From: JAGOEF01 sp029564465
GTDB lineage: Bacteria > Bacteroidota > Bacteroidia > Bacteroidales > ML635J-15
Assembly (NCBI GenBank): GCA_029564465.1
Contig: JAKQPY010000062.1
Span: forward strand, 6,952-70,951
DNA length: 64,000 bases
Direction of reading: 5' to 3'
A program made the translations under genes and the position numbers. Numbering within the stretch: the first letter of the stretch is position 1; each line of letters starts with the position of its first letter. Shown here piece by piece: positions 1 through 8,777 of this stretch. The notes beneath the pieces are model-generated. The model worked only from the letters and a program-made list of their open reading frames with translations, had not been told where the DNA came from and made no database searches.

Positions 1-1805
1 AGCAGTTCGTTGATATAGCCCACTTCGCGCGGCACCGTCTGATTAAACAACACGCGACCACAGGTAGTTTCTATCAGGTGGTTAATGTAATTACCATCCT
101 TATCGATATCATTAACTTTTACCTTAATTTTTGCATGGAGGGCCAGTTTACCTTCGTTGTATGCAATGATAACCTCTTTGGGGCTATAGAAGGAATATCC
201 TTCGCCCAGCGCGCCATTACGGTGTTTGGTGATATAATAGAGTCCAAGAACCATATCCTGCGATGGAACCGTAATAGGTGCTCCGTTGGCAGGGTTCAGA
301 ATATTGTGTGAAGCCAACATCAGCAATTGTGCTTCGAGAATGGCCTCGTTGCCCAGTGGCAAATGCACGGCCATCTGGTCACCGTCGAAGTCAGCGTTGA
401 AAGCGGTACATACAAGCGGGTGAAGCTGAATGGCCTTGCCTTCGATAAGTTTTGGCTGGAAAGCCTGAATACCGAGGCGGTGAAGTGTCGGGGCACGGTT
501 AAGCATAACGGGGTGTCCTTTCAATACATTTTCGAGGATGTCCCATATAACTGAATCGCGGCGTTCCACAATTTTCTTGGCTGATTTCACCGTTTTCACA
601 ATACCTCTTTCAATTAGTTTTCTAATAATGAAAGGTTTATAGAGTTCGGCTGCCATATCTTTGGGTAATCCGCATTCATGCATTTTCAGCTCTGGACCCA
701 CCACAATAACCGAACGTGCCGAATAGTCAACCCTTTTACCAAGTAGGTTCTGACGGAAACGTCCCTGTTTCCCTTTGAGGCTGTCGCTTAATGACTTCAG
801 TGGTCGGTTGGCTTCAGTTTTAACGGCGTTCGATTTACGTGAGTTGTCGAATAATGAATCGACCGCTTCCTGAAGCATTCGTTTTTCGTTTCGGAGAATG
901 ACTTCGGGTGCTTTAATTTCGAGCAAGCGTTTCAGGCGGTTGTTTCTGATGATGACCCTGCGGTAGAGGTCGTTGAGATCGGATGTAGCAAAACGTCCGC
1001 CATCAAGAGGAACCAGTGGGCGCAATTCGGGTGGAATCACGGGGATAACCTTCATAATCATCCACTCCGGATTGTTTTTTCCATCCGATTCACGGAAAGC
1101 TTCTACCACGCTCAGTCTTTTCAGAGCTTCGTTTTTACGCTGTTGAGAAGTTTCTTTTCCGGCTTTATCGCGCAGGTCGTACGAGAGTTCATCAAGGTTA
1201 ATTCTTAGCAGCAGTTCATAAAGTGCTTCAGCACCCATTTTGGCGATAAACTTATTCGGATCTTCGTCTGGAAGCATTTGGTTTTCTTTGGGAAGGGCAT
1301 CCAGAATTTCCAGGTATTCATCCTCTGACAACAAATCGAGTTCGTTTACACCATCGGCTTGCTTCATTCCGGACTGAATGACAATGTATCTTTCGTAATA
1401 AACCACAGCATCAAGTTTCTTCGAGGGCAAACCCAGAAGATACCCAATTTTATTGGGCAGGGTCTTAAAGTACCAAATGTGGGCAACGGGAACTTCTAGT
1501 TTAATGTGACCCATGCGTTCGCGACGCACTTTTTTCTCGGTAACTTCAACACCGCAACGATCGCAGACAATACCTTTATACCTGATGCGTTTGTATTTTC
1601 CGCAGTGGCATTCGTAATCTTTTACCGGACCAAAGATTCGCTCACAGAAAAGACCGTCTCTTTCGGGTTTATAGGTTCGGTAATTGATGGTTTCAGGTTT
1701 TGTAACTTCACCGCTCGACCTGTCGAGGATATCTTCGGGCGAGGCCAGACTGATGCTGATTCTCGAAAAATTTGTTTTTACTTTTGTGTCTTTTCTGAAA
1801 GCCAT
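1..1805 (-). CDS. rpoC: RNA polymerase beta' subunit, N-terminal part (cut by window edge)
   Basis: This is the N-terminal 601 or so residues of the largest catalytic subunit of RNA polymerase; the rest lies beyond base 1. The start is ATG at 1805-1803, giving MAFRKDTKVKTNF. The N-terminal zinc site is complete, with Cys66, Cys68, Cys81 and Cys84 in the beta' clamp. The catalytic Mg motif NADFDGDQMA is at residues 470-479 and carries the three metal-binding aspartates (472, 474, 476). The gene lies 43 bases downstream of the rpoB stop with no terminator between, so rpoB and rpoC are probably one transcript. Identification is certain; only the C-terminal half is missing. Confidence 0.98.
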   Translation of the reverse strand, partial: MAFRKDTKVKTNFSRISISLASPEDILDRSSGEVTKPETINYRTYKPERDGLFCERIFGPVKDYECHCGKYKRIRYKGIVCDRCGVEVTEKKVRRERMGHIKLEVPVAHIWYFKTLPNKIGYLLGLPSKKLDAVVYYERYIVIQSGMKQADGVNELDLLSEDEYLEILDALPKENQMLPDEDPNKFIAKMGAEALYELLLRINLDELSYDLRDKAGKETSQQRKNEALKRLSVVEAFRESDGKNNPEWMIMKVIPVIPPELRPLVPLDGGRFATSDLNDLYRRVIIRNNRLKRLLEIKAPEVILRNEKRMLQEAVDSLFDNSRKSNAVKTEANRPLKSLSDSLKGKQGRFRQNLLGKRVDYSARSVIVVGPELKMHECGLPKDMAAELYKPFIIRKLIERGIVKTVKSAKKIVERRDSVIWDILENVLKGHPVMLNRAPTLHRLGIQAFQPKLIEGKAIQLHPLVCTAFNADFDGDQMAVHLPLGNEAILEAQLLMLASHNILNPANGAPITVPSQDMVLGLYYITKHRNGALGEGYSFYSPKEVIIAYNEGKLALHAKIKVKVNDIDKDGNYINHLIETTCGRVLFNQTVPREVGYINEL

Positions 1806-1848
1806 ATCAAAAAACTATATTCAATTTTTAAAACGTAAACTATCACTA

Positions 1849-4800
1849 TTATTCGAGTTCGACGTTGAGCCCGAGACCCCTCATTTCGTGAAGCAGTACA
1901 TTGAGTGATTCAGGAACACCGGGTTCCGGCATGGGATCACCTTTAACTACGGCTTCGTAGGTCTTAGCACGTCCAATAACGTCGTCCGACTTAATGGTTA
2001 AAATTTCGCGGAGGATGTGAGATGCACCAAATGCTTCGAGTGCCCAAACCTCCATTTCGCCGAATCGCTGACCACCAAACTGAGCTTTACCACCCAAGGG
2101 TTGCTGTGTAATCAGTGAATATGGCCCAATCGAACGGGCATGCATTTTATCTTCGACCATGTGACCCAGTTTAAGCATGTAAATAACGCCGACTGTGGCT
2201 GGTTGGTCGAATTTCATTCCGGTGCCTCCATCATAAAGGTGGCATTTACCATAACGGGGCACACCTGCTTTATCAGTATATTCATTAATCTGATCGATGG
2301 TAGCTCCGTCGAAAATAGGAGTGGCAAATTTCAACCCAAGTTTTTCGCCGGCCCATCCCAACACGGTTTCATAAATCTGTCCGAGGTTCATACGCGAAGG
2401 CACACCCAACGGGTTCAATACGATGTCGACAGGTGTTCCGTCTTCGAGGAAAGGCATATCTTCCTGACGAACAATCTTGGCAACAATACCCTTATTTCCG
2501 TGACGTCCTGCAAGTTTATCACCAACTGTAATTTTACGTTTGCTGGCAAGATATACTTTCGCAAGCTGAACAATACCGGCTGGGAGTTCGTCACCAATCG
2601 AAATATTTAAACGCTTTCTGCGGGCTTCACCTTCATACTTCTTGTACTCAATCATATAGTTGAAGAGAAGCTTTTCGATAAGGTCGTTCTTCTTTTTATC
2701 AGTTGTCCACTTGGTGGGGTTCACGTTAATATAGTCAACCTCATACAAGGATTTCTGAGTGAATTTATTTCCCTTGGTTATTACATCATTACCCAGGTTA
2801 TCTTTTACACCCTGTGATGTTTTACCATTCACAATAAAGAACAGTTTTTCAACCAGAATTTCTTTGAGGGCATCTGTTTTCTTTTGCAGCTCACTTTCGA
2901 TAGCATCAAGCAGTGCCTTATCCTGATTCTTGGTCTTACGGTCTTTAATGGTTTTTGAGAAAAGTTTTTTATCGATAACCACACCATTGGTCGAAGGCGA
3001 TGCCTTAAGAGAAGCGTCCTTCACATCACCGGCTTTTTCACCGAAAATAGCCCTGAGGAGCTTTTCTTCGGGTGATGGGTCTGATTCACCTTTGGGGGTA
3101 ATTTTACCAATGAGAATGTCACCAGGTTTCACATAGGCTCCGATACGGATAATACCGTTTTCGTCGAGGTCCTTGGTAGCGGTTTCGCTTACATTGGGAA
3201 TATCGGAAGTAAGTTCTTCGAGACCACGTTTTGTGTCGCGAACTTCGAGTTGGTGCTCTTCGATGTGTATCGAAGTGAAGAAATCTTCGCGTACTACTTT
3301 TTCGTTGATAACAATAGCATCTTCGAAGTTGTATCCTTTCCAGGGCATGAAAGCCACTTTAAGGTTACGTCCAATGGCCAGTTCACCGTCGCGGGTTGCG
3401 TAACCTTCGGTCAGAATCTGACCTTTGGTAACCCGTTCGCCTTTGCGGACAATGGGTTTCTGGTTAACGCAGGTGCTTTGGTTGGTTTTCATGAACTTCT
3501 GCAGATCATATACTTTCACATCATCGGTGAACGACACAAAACGGTCTTCTTCGGTGAGGTCGTAACGAACAATTATCTGACGTGCATCAACATATTCCAC
3601 TATGCCATTACCATCGGCAACAATAAGAATTCTGGAGTCACGAGCCACTTCATGCTCAATACCGGTACCTACGATGGGCGCTTCGGGTTTAAGCAGTGGA
3701 ACAGCCTGACGCATCATGTTCGATCCCATCAAAGCACGGTTGGCATCGTCGTGTTCCAGGAATGGAATCAACGAAGCTGCGATAGAGGCAATCTGGTTTG
3801 GAGCAACGTCCATCAGATGTACCGACTCGCGTTCAGCAAGTGGGTAATCGGCTTCGAGACGTGCTTTTACCCGTTTGTTGGCAAAAAGACCAGTTTCTTC
3901 CAACTGGGCATTTGCCTGGGCAATTATTTTATTTTCTTCTTCCTCGGCGGTCATAAATACCACTTCGCCCGAAAGATCAACTTTTCCTTCTTCAACAAGT
4001 CGGTAAGGTGTTTCGATGAAACCCAGCTTATTGATTTTGGCAAATACGCACAACGATGAAATCAGACCGATGTTCGGACCTTCGGGTGTTTCAATCGGAC
4101 AAAGGCGTCCATAGTGGGTGTAGTGCACGTCGCGCACTTCGAAACCGGCACGCTCACGCGACAAACCACCGGGTCCCAAGGCTGACATACGGCGTTTATG
4201 TGTCATTTCAGCCAGTGGGTTGGTCTGGTCCATAAACTGCGAAAGCTGATTGGTTCCAAAGAATGAATTAATCACCGAAGACAAGGTCTTGGAATTAATC
4301 AGATCGATGGGATGGAAAACTTCGTTATCGCGTACGTTCATACGTTCGCGGATGGTGCGTGCCATACGGGCCAGTCCAACGCCAAATTGACCGGCCAGCT
4401 GCTCTCCTACCGTTCTTACACGGCGATTACTCAAGTGGTCGATGTCATCGATATCAGCTTTTGAATTTATCAGTTCGATGAGATATTTGATGATGGCAAT
4501 AATATCGTCTTTAGTAAGAACCTTAATATTCTCGGGAATTTCAAGGTTCAGTTTTTTATTTAAACGGTAACGGCCTACTTCGCCTAAATCATAACGTTTA
4601 TCAGAAAAGAAAAGTTTATCGATCACGTCGCGTGCTGTTGCATCATCGGGGGGTTCACTATTACGCAACTGCCTGTAGATGTGAACAACGGCTTCTTTTT
4701 CGGAGTTACACGGGTCTTTCTGCAGGGTATTATAAATAATCGCGAAGTCAGAAGTTTTCTGGTTTTCTTTATGCAACAAAACCGTTTTTGCACCCGAATC

Positions 4801-5655
4801 AACAATCATATCGATATGTTCGTTGGCCAGGGCAATCTCGCGGTCTACCACCACTTCGTTACGCTCAATTGATACAACTTCGCCCGTATCCTCATCAACA
4901 AAATCTTCGGTCCATGTTCTCAGCACACGTGCTGCCAAACGACGTCCCAATACTTTTTTGAGGGCAGTTTTACTTACTTTTATTTCTTCGGCGAGGTTAA
5001 AGATTTCGAGGATTTCTTTATCACTTTCGAAACCGATAGCACGCAACAATGTGGTTACGGGCAATTTCTTTTTACGGTCGATGTACGCATACATCACCGA
5101 GTTGATATCGGTTGCAAATTCAATCCACGAACCTTTGAACGGGATAATTCTGGCGGAGTAGAGTTTTGTTCCGTTGGTGTGAACACTTTGTCCGAAGAAA
5201 ACGCCGGGAGATCTGTGTAGTTGCGACACCACCACCCTTTCGGCACCATTAATAACGAAGGTACCTCCGGGTGTCATATAAGGAACCGTACCCAACCACA
5301 CATCCTGAATGGTAGTTTCAAAATCTTCGTGATCGGGATCGGTGCAATAAAGTTTCAACTTTGCTTTGAGGGGAACGCTATAGGTTAAACCGCGTTCAAC
5401 ACACTCCTGAATTGAATAACGTGGCAGATCGACCGAGTAATCCAAAAACTCGAGAACAAAGTTATTTCGCGTATCGGTAATCGGAAAGTTTTCCTGAAAT
5501 ACCTGATACAATAACTCGTTCTTACGCTGTTCTGCTGTTGATTCGATTTGGAAAAATTCACGGAAGGATTTCAATTGAACTTCCAGAAAATCAGGATATT
5601 CGAGCTGATTTTTATTGGATGCAAAATTGATTCGTTCGTTTGTTTTTATGGCCAT
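1849..5655 (-). CDS. rpoB: RNA polymerase beta subunit
   Basis: At 1268 residues this is a full-length beta subunit, the length usual in Bacteroidota. The rifampicin-binding region at about residues 466-495 contains QLSQFMDQTNPL, THKRR and SALGPGG. All positions commonly mutated in resistance (the Gln, Asp, His and Ser equivalents of E. coli 513, 516, 526 and 531) are wild type, so rifampicin sensitivity is predicted at this target. The C-terminal segment that joins beta' (MVEDKMHARSIGPYS, GGKAQFGGQRFGEMEVWAL) is intact. The gene follows rplL after a 97-base spacer that contains a strong hairpin. The start at MAIKTNERINF is the only plausible one. Identification is certain. Confidence 0.99.
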   Translation of the reverse strand: MAIKTNERINFASNKNQLEYPDFLEVQLKSFREFFQIESTAEQRKNELLYQVFQENFPITDTRNNFVLEFLDYSVDLPRYSIQECVERGLTYSVPLKAKLKLYCTDPDHEDFETTIQDVWLGTVPYMTPGGTFVINGAERVVVSQLHRSPGVFFGQSVHTNGTKLYSARIIPFKGSWIEFATDINSVMYAYIDRKKKLPVTTLLRAIGFESDKEILEIFNLAEEIKVSKTALKKVLGRRLAARVLRTWTEDFVDEDTGEVVSIERNEVVVDREIALANEHIDMIVDSGAKTVLLHKENQKTSDFAIIYNTLQKDPCNSEKEAVVHIYRQLRNSEPPDDATARDVIDKLFFSDKRYDLGEVGRYRLNKKLNLEIPENIKVLTKDDIIAIIKYLIELINSKADIDDIDHLSNRRVRTVGEQLAGQFGVGLARMARTIRERMNVRDNEVFHPIDLINSKTLSSVINSFFGTNQLSQFMDQTNPLAEMTHKRRMSALGPGGLSRERAGFEVRDVHYTHYGRLCPIETPEGPNIGLISSLCVFAKINKLGFIETPYRLVEEGKVDLSGEVVFMTAEEEENKIIAQANAQLEETGLFANKRVKARLEADYPLAERESVHLMDVAPNQIASIAASLIPFLEHDDANRALMGSNMMRQAVPLLKPEAPIVGTGIEHEVARDSRILIVADGNGIVEYVDARQIIVRYDLTEEDRFVSFTDDVKVYDLQKFMKTNQSTCVNQKPIVRKGERVTKGQILTEGYATRDGELAIGRNLKVAFMPWKGYNFEDAIVINEKVVREDFFTSIHIEEHQLEVRDTKRGLEELTSDIPNVSETATKDLDENGIIRIGAYVKPGDILIGKITPKGESDPSPEEKLLRAIFGEKAGDVKDASLKASPSTNGVVIDKKLFSKTIKDRKTKNQDKALLDAIESELQKKTDALKEILVEKLFFIVNGKTSQGVKDNLGNDVITKGNKFTQKSLYEVDYINVNPTKWTTDKKKNDLIEKLLFNYMIEYKKYEGEARRKRLNISIGDELPAGIVQLAKVYLASKRKITVGDKLAGRHGNKGIVAKIVRQEDMPFLEDGTPVDIVLNPLGVPSRMNLGQIYETVLGWAGEKLGLKFATPIFDGATIDQINEYTDKAGVPRYGKCHLYDGGTGMKFDQPATVGVIYMLKLGHMVEDKMHARSIGPYSLITQQPLGGKAQFGGQRFGEMEVWALEAFGASHILREILTIKSDDVIGRAKTYEAVVKGDPMPEPGVPESLNVLLHEMRGLGLNVELE

Positions 5656-5696
5656 TGATACTATTTTAAAAAAAGAACTAAATCAATAACAACGAA

Positions 5697-5728
5697 AGGT
5701 TTAAAACCCGTTACCGGGTTTTAAACCT
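5697..5728 (-). promoter_or_regulatory. Perfect hairpin between rplL and rpoB, candidate attenuator or processing site
   Basis: A 14-bp perfect inverted repeat (aggtttaaaacccg against its complement) encloses a 4-base loop in the spacer between the rplL stop and the rpoB start. No long U-run follows it in the direction of transcription, so it is not a classic intrinsic terminator. In E. coli the same spacer holds a partial terminator and an RNase III site that set the ratio of ribosomal proteins to RNA polymerase subunits. A similar role here is inference from position and structure. Confidence 0.6.
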
Positions 5729-5752
5729 AAAAATTACATTCAGCGGGCGAAG

Positions 5753-6130
5753 TTATTTAACTTCAACTTCGGCTCCTGCTTCTTCGAGTTTAGCTTTTAA
5801 TGAGTCGGCTTCGTCTTTCGATACTTTTTCTTTTACCGGTTTTGGAGCAGCGTCAACCAAATCTTTGGCTTCTTTGAGACCCAAACCAGTGAGTTCTTTA
5901 ACGAGTTTTACAACCTGAAGTTTTGCGAGTCCGGCGCCTTTAAGAATCACGTCGAATTCTGTTTGTTCTTCAACTACGGCAGCAGCGGCAACGGCTGCGG
6001 GAGCGGCAACAACGGCTGCAGCAGCAGCGGGTTCAATTCCGTATTCGTTTTTGAGGATGTCTGCCAATTCATTTACTTCTTTTACTGTAAGATTAACTAA
6101 CTCTTCAGCTAATTTTTTTAAGTCTGCCAT
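5753..6130 (-). CDS. rplL: 50S ribosomal protein L7/L12
   Basis: The 125-residue stalk protein of the large subunit recruits translational GTPases such as the EF-Tu encoded nearby. The N-terminal dimerisation helix (MADLKKLAEELVNLTVKEV) is followed by the typical alanine-rich hinge at about residues 34-52. The C-terminal domain starts at TEFDVILKGAG and includes LKEAKDLVDAAPKPVKE, the factor-binding face. Length and layout are normal for the family. The gene lies 35 bases after rplJ in the rplKAJL-rpoBC order. Identification is certain. Confidence 0.98.
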   Translation of the reverse strand: MADLKKLAEELVNLTVKEVNELADILKNEYGIEPAAAAAVVAAPAAVAAAAVVEEQTEFDVILKGAGLAKLQVVKLVKELTGLGLKEAKDLVDAAPKPVKEKVSKDEADSLKAKLEEAGAEVEVK

Positions 6131-6165
6131 TTTACTTTGAATTTAATATTGTTTTACCAATTGTT

Positions 6166-6684
6166 TTATTCTCTCTCTGACAGTGTTTTTACAACACCAC
6201 CAATAATGTTTTTGCCTGAATTTAACTGGCCAAGAACGGTTTTCATCGGCGATTGCAGCAACATAATCACATCACCAATCAATTCGTACTTCGACTTGAT
6301 GGTAATGAGAGCATCGAGCTGGTCGGCGCCAACATATATCGATTCTTCGGCATAAGCTGCTTTCAGAACGGGCTTAGCATGGTTTTTCGTAAAATCCCTG
6401 ATAAGTTTTCCCGGAGCGGAGGCTGTATTTGAAAACAATACTGCGGTATTGTTTTTCATAGCAGGGTATAATTCCTGCAAATCCATACCCGCACGTTCGA
6501 GTGCCAACTTAAAGAGGGTGTTTTTCACAACTACCATCTTAATATCCTGTTCAAAGCATTTGCGCCGGAGATCAGATACATCCTGAGCATTCAGATCGGC
6601 TGCGTCAGTCAGATAAAAGTGACTGTACGACTGGATCTGAGTTTTCAATTGTTCTATCAGGGCATCTTTTTCTTCACGTTTCAT
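6166..6684 (-). CDS. rplJ: 50S ribosomal protein L10
   Basis: This is the base of the ribosomal stalk, which binds 23S rRNA at the GTPase centre and carries L7/L12 dimers on its C-terminal helix. The 172-residue product has the typical N-terminus (MKREEKDALIEQLK) and the conserved VVKNTLFKLAL segment at about residues 52-62, followed by a region matching the family around TAVLFS. It sits 22 bases after rplA, so there is little room for the long L10-binding leader that autoregulates this operon in E. coli. Any L10 control here would need a different site. Identification rests on sequence and on gene order. Confidence 0.97.
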   Translation of the reverse strand: MKREEKDALIEQLKTQIQSYSHFYLTDAADLNAQDVSDLRRKCFEQDIKMVVVKNTLFKLALERAGMDLQELYPAMKNNTAVLFSNTASAPGKLIRDFTKNHAKPVLKAAYAEESIYVGADQLDALITIKSKYELIGDVIMLLQSPMKTVLGQLNSGKNIIGGVVKTLSERE

Positions 6685-6706
6685 AACATGCTGATTCTTA
6701 AAATTA

Positions 6707-7399
6707 CTAAACGATTGATTTTGGTTCGATTTCGATACCCGGGCTCATAGTGCTCGACAGGAAAATACTTTGAATGTACGTTCCCTTTGCTGCAGTTGGT
6801 TTCAGTTTCACAATGGTCTGAACCAGTTCGCGGGCATTTTCGGCAATTTTATCGGGTTCGAACGAAACCTTTCCGATTCCGGCATGGATGATTCCATACT
6901 TATCGACCTTAAAATCAATTTTACCTTTTTTCACATCAAGAACAGCCTTACCGACTTCCTGAGTAACGGTACCCGATTTGGGATTTGGCATGAGGCCTCG
7001 GGGACCCAATACCCTACCCAGTTTACCGATTTTGGCCATTACCTGAGGCTGAGTGATAATAATATCAATGTCAGTCCATCCGGCAGTTATTTTTTCGATG
7101 TAATCATCGAGGCCCACGTAATCGGCACCTGCTTCGGTAGCTTCTTGCTCTTTATCGGGCGTACAAAGCACGAGTACACGGATTTGCTTTCCGGTACCAT
7201 GGGGCAGGGTAGTGACACCGCGAACCATTTGATTGGCTTTGCGGGGGTCAACACCCAACTTCACGTCAATATCAACCGAAGCGTCGAATTTTGTAAAAGT
7301 TATTTCTTTCACAAGGCTTGCGGCATCATTGATGTCGTACTTTTTCCCTTTTTCAAGTTTCGATATAGCCTGTTTCTTATTTTTACTTATCCTTGCCAT
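6707..7399 (-). CDS. rplA: 50S ribosomal protein L1
   Basis: L1 forms the mobile stalk at the E site of the large subunit and helps release deacylated tRNA. The 230-residue protein shows the signature run KIGKLGRVLGPRGLMPNPK at about residues 121-139, with conserved GTVTQEVGKAV after it and FKVDKYGIIHAGIGK further on. Length is normal for bacteria. It lies 17 bases after rplK in the standard rplK-rplA pair, which in many bacteria is autoregulated by L1 binding to the message. No specific L1-site mimic could be recognised by eye. Identification is certain. Confidence 0.98.
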   Translation of the reverse strand: MARISKNKKQAISKLEKGKKYDINDAASLVKEITFTKFDASVDIDVKLGVDPRKANQMVRGVTTLPHGTGKQIRVLVLCTPDKEQEATEAGADYVGLDDYIEKITAGWTDIDIIITQPQVMAKIGKLGRVLGPRGLMPNPKSGTVTQEVGKAVLDVKKGKIDFKVDKYGIIHAGIGKVSFEPDKIAENARELVQTIVKLKPTAAKGTYIQSIFLSSTMSPGIEIEPKSIV

Positions 7400-7416
7400 C
7401 TTAAAAAAGTGCTTAA

Positions 7417-7860
7417 TTAGTTTTTAAAAGGGTCGTCGCCAGTGACGGTGATACCCATACTTCTTGCAGTTCCGGCGACCATTTTCATTGCAGCTTCAAT
7501 CGTAAAGGCATTCAGGTCGGGCATCTTATCCTGAGCGATAGTTTTCACTTCGTCCCAGCTTACCGATCCCACTTTATTACGGTTGGGTTCGGGAGAGCCT
7601 TTTTTAACCTTCGCCACTTCGATCAGCTGAACAGCAACGGGAGGAGTTTTTACAATAAATTCAAACGACTTGTCGGAATACACAGTAATAATTACCGGGA
7701 GAACTTTCCCAGCTTTATCCTGTGTTCTGGCGTTGAATTGCTTGCAGAACTCCATGATGTTGACACCTTTCGAACCGAGGGCAGGACCCACGGGAGGAGA
7801 AGGATTGGCAGCACCACCTTTAATCTGCAGTTTGATGAAATTCTCAATTTGTTTTGCCAT
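7417..7860 (-). CDS. rplK: 50S ribosomal protein L11
   Basis: L11 binds the thiostrepton loop of 23S rRNA at the GTPase-associated centre. The 147-residue product has the N-terminal proline-rich domain (GGAANPSPPVGPALGSKGVN, about residues 15-34), where thiostrepton-type drugs act together with rRNA. The C-terminal RNA-binding domain ends with KMVAGTARSMGITVTG. The gene follows nusG by 21 bases and starts the ribosomal-protein part of the operon. Length and motifs are normal. Confidence 0.98.
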   Translation of the reverse strand: MAKQIENFIKLQIKGGAANPSPPVGPALGSKGVNIMEFCKQFNARTQDKAGKVLPVIITVYSDKSFEFIVKTPPVAVQLIEVAKVKKGSPEPNRNKVGSVSWDEVKTIAQDKMPDLNAFTIEAAMKMVAGTARSMGITVTGDDPFKN

Positions 7861-7881
7861 AACGCTTTTTCAAATAAGTGA

Positions 7882-8427
7882 TTACTCTTTTTCTACCTGC
7901 ATGAAGCTCAATTCGAGCGGAGTTTTACGGCCAAAAATTTTAACCATAACCTTCAGCTTTTTCTTTTCCTCATGCACTTCTTCGATGACACCGTTAAAAC
8001 CATTGAACGGCCCATCAATCACTTTCACCGCTTCGCCAGCAAAGAAGGGTATGTTGATTTCTTCGGAGCTTTCGGTAAGCTCGTCAACTTTACCTAAAAT
8101 GCGGGCAACTTCGGCTGGTCGTAAAGGAATAGGTTTACCATCGTTAGAGCCAAGAAAGCCCAGTACACCGGGAACGGCTTTGATAACATGCTCTACCTCT
8201 CCATCAAGTATTGCTTCTATCAAAATGTAACCCGGAAAGAAACTTCTTTCCTTACTGATTTTCTTGCCTTTCCTCACCTGATAAACTTTCTCGGTTGGGA
8301 TAAGCACCTGAGATATCTGGTTGCCGAGACCCATTTTAGCGACTTCGTTTTCAAGGTATTCTTTTACCTTTTTTTCCTTACCGCTAAGGGCTTTAACAAC
8401 ATACCATTTTTTATCAAGTTCACTCAT
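7882..8427 (-). CDS. nusG: Transcription termination/antitermination factor NusG
   Basis: NusG binds the RNA polymerase clamp, suppresses or promotes pausing, and links polymerase to Rho or to ribosomal protein S10. The protein begins MSELDKKWYVVKALSGKEK, the typical NGN-domain start. A C-terminal KOW domain covers about residues 125-181 (GEAVKVIDGPFNGFNGVIEE). A longer reading from a TTG at 8439 exists, but the ATG at 8427 is preferred: it has GGAGGG four bases upstream and the extra residues (MEGR) do not match the family. Length from this start is 181. It follows secE by 20 bases, the usual secE-nusG pairing. Confidence 0.97.
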   Translation of the reverse strand: MSELDKKWYVVKALSGKEKKVKEYLENEVAKMGLGNQISQVLIPTEKVYQVRKGKKISKERSFFPGYILIEAILDGEVEHVIKAVPGVLGFLGSNDGKPIPLRPAEVARILGKVDELTESSEEINIPFFAGEAVKVIDGPFNGFNGVIEEVHEEKKKLKVMVKIFGRKTPLELSFMQVEKE

Positions 8428-8431
8428 ACGA

Positions 8432-8437
8432 CCCTCC
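8432..8437 (-). promoter_or_regulatory. Shine-Dalgarno site of nusG
   Basis: GGAGGG lies four bases upstream of the nusG ATG. Most starts in this window lack such a site, as is usual in Bacteroidota, where leaders are A-rich instead. Here it decides the start codon, because the alternative TTG start would overlap the site. Confidence 0.7.
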
Positions 8438-8447
8438 AACCTTTGGT

Positions 8448-8642
8448 TTAATAAAACAACCCATATAATAACTCAAGAATATTCCGGAACGAAACATCCA
8501 AGGCGAGTACCATAAGGGCTATGATTAAGGAAGCAACCATTACAACTATTGCGCTTGTCTGCAACTCACTCCATGTTGGCCACGTAACCTTGTGGGCCAG
8601 CTCTTCGTAAGTCTCTTTAAAGTATGTTTTAATTTTAGCCAT
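8448..8642 (-). CDS. secE: Preprotein translocase subunit SecE
   Basis: SecE is the small clamp subunit of the SecYEG channel in the inner membrane. The 64-residue protein has the short single-helix form: an amphipathic cytoplasmic stretch with the family motif KVTWPTWSEL at about residues 18-27, then one membrane segment (SAIVVMVASLIIALMVLAL, about 30-48). It sits between tRNA-Trp and nusG, the standard context. The gene is short, but motif and neighbours leave no doubt. Confidence 0.96.
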   Translation of the reverse strand: MAKIKTYFKETYEELAHKVTWPTWSELQTSAIVVMVASLIIALMVLALDVSFRNILELLYGLFY

Positions 8643-8658
8643 ACATTACAAGTTTTTG

Positions 8659-8731
8659 CACGGGTGGCAGGCTTCGAACCCACAGCCTATGGTTTTGGAG
8701 ACCATCGCTCTACCAATTGAGCTACACCCGT
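8659..8731 (-). tRNA. tRNA-Trp (anticodon CCA)
   Basis: The minus strand folds as a 73-base cloverleaf. The acceptor stem ACGGGTG pairs with CACCCGT, the D arm is GCTC/GAGC, and the anticodon loop CTCCAAA reads CCA. The T arm contains GGTTCGAA. The discriminator is G and the terminal CCA is not encoded. It lies between tuf and secE, as in many bacteria, and is probably cut from the same transcript. Confidence 0.97.
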
Positions 8732-8732
8732 A

Positions 8733-8768
8733 AATTAAATGCCGGTACCGGAATACCGGCATTTAATT
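8733..8768 (-). terminator. 15-bp hairpin between tuf and tRNA-Trp
   Basis: A perfect 15-bp inverted repeat with a GC-rich core (tgccggta and its complement) and a 6-base loop fills the gap between the tuf stop and the 5' end of tRNA-Trp. After the stem on the minus strand the tRNA begins almost at once, so there is no U-tract. It could reduce read-through from the very strongly expressed tuf gene, or mark an RNase processing site that frees the tRNA 5' side. The structure is seen directly; the function is inferred. Confidence 0.55.
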
Positions 8769-8777
8769 ATTTGGTAA

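Noticed and set aside
3250..4059. 269-codon open frame on the plus strand inside rpoB
   Set aside because: It is antisense to a certain rpoB and its product has no recognisable motif; it exists because of codon bias in the real gene.
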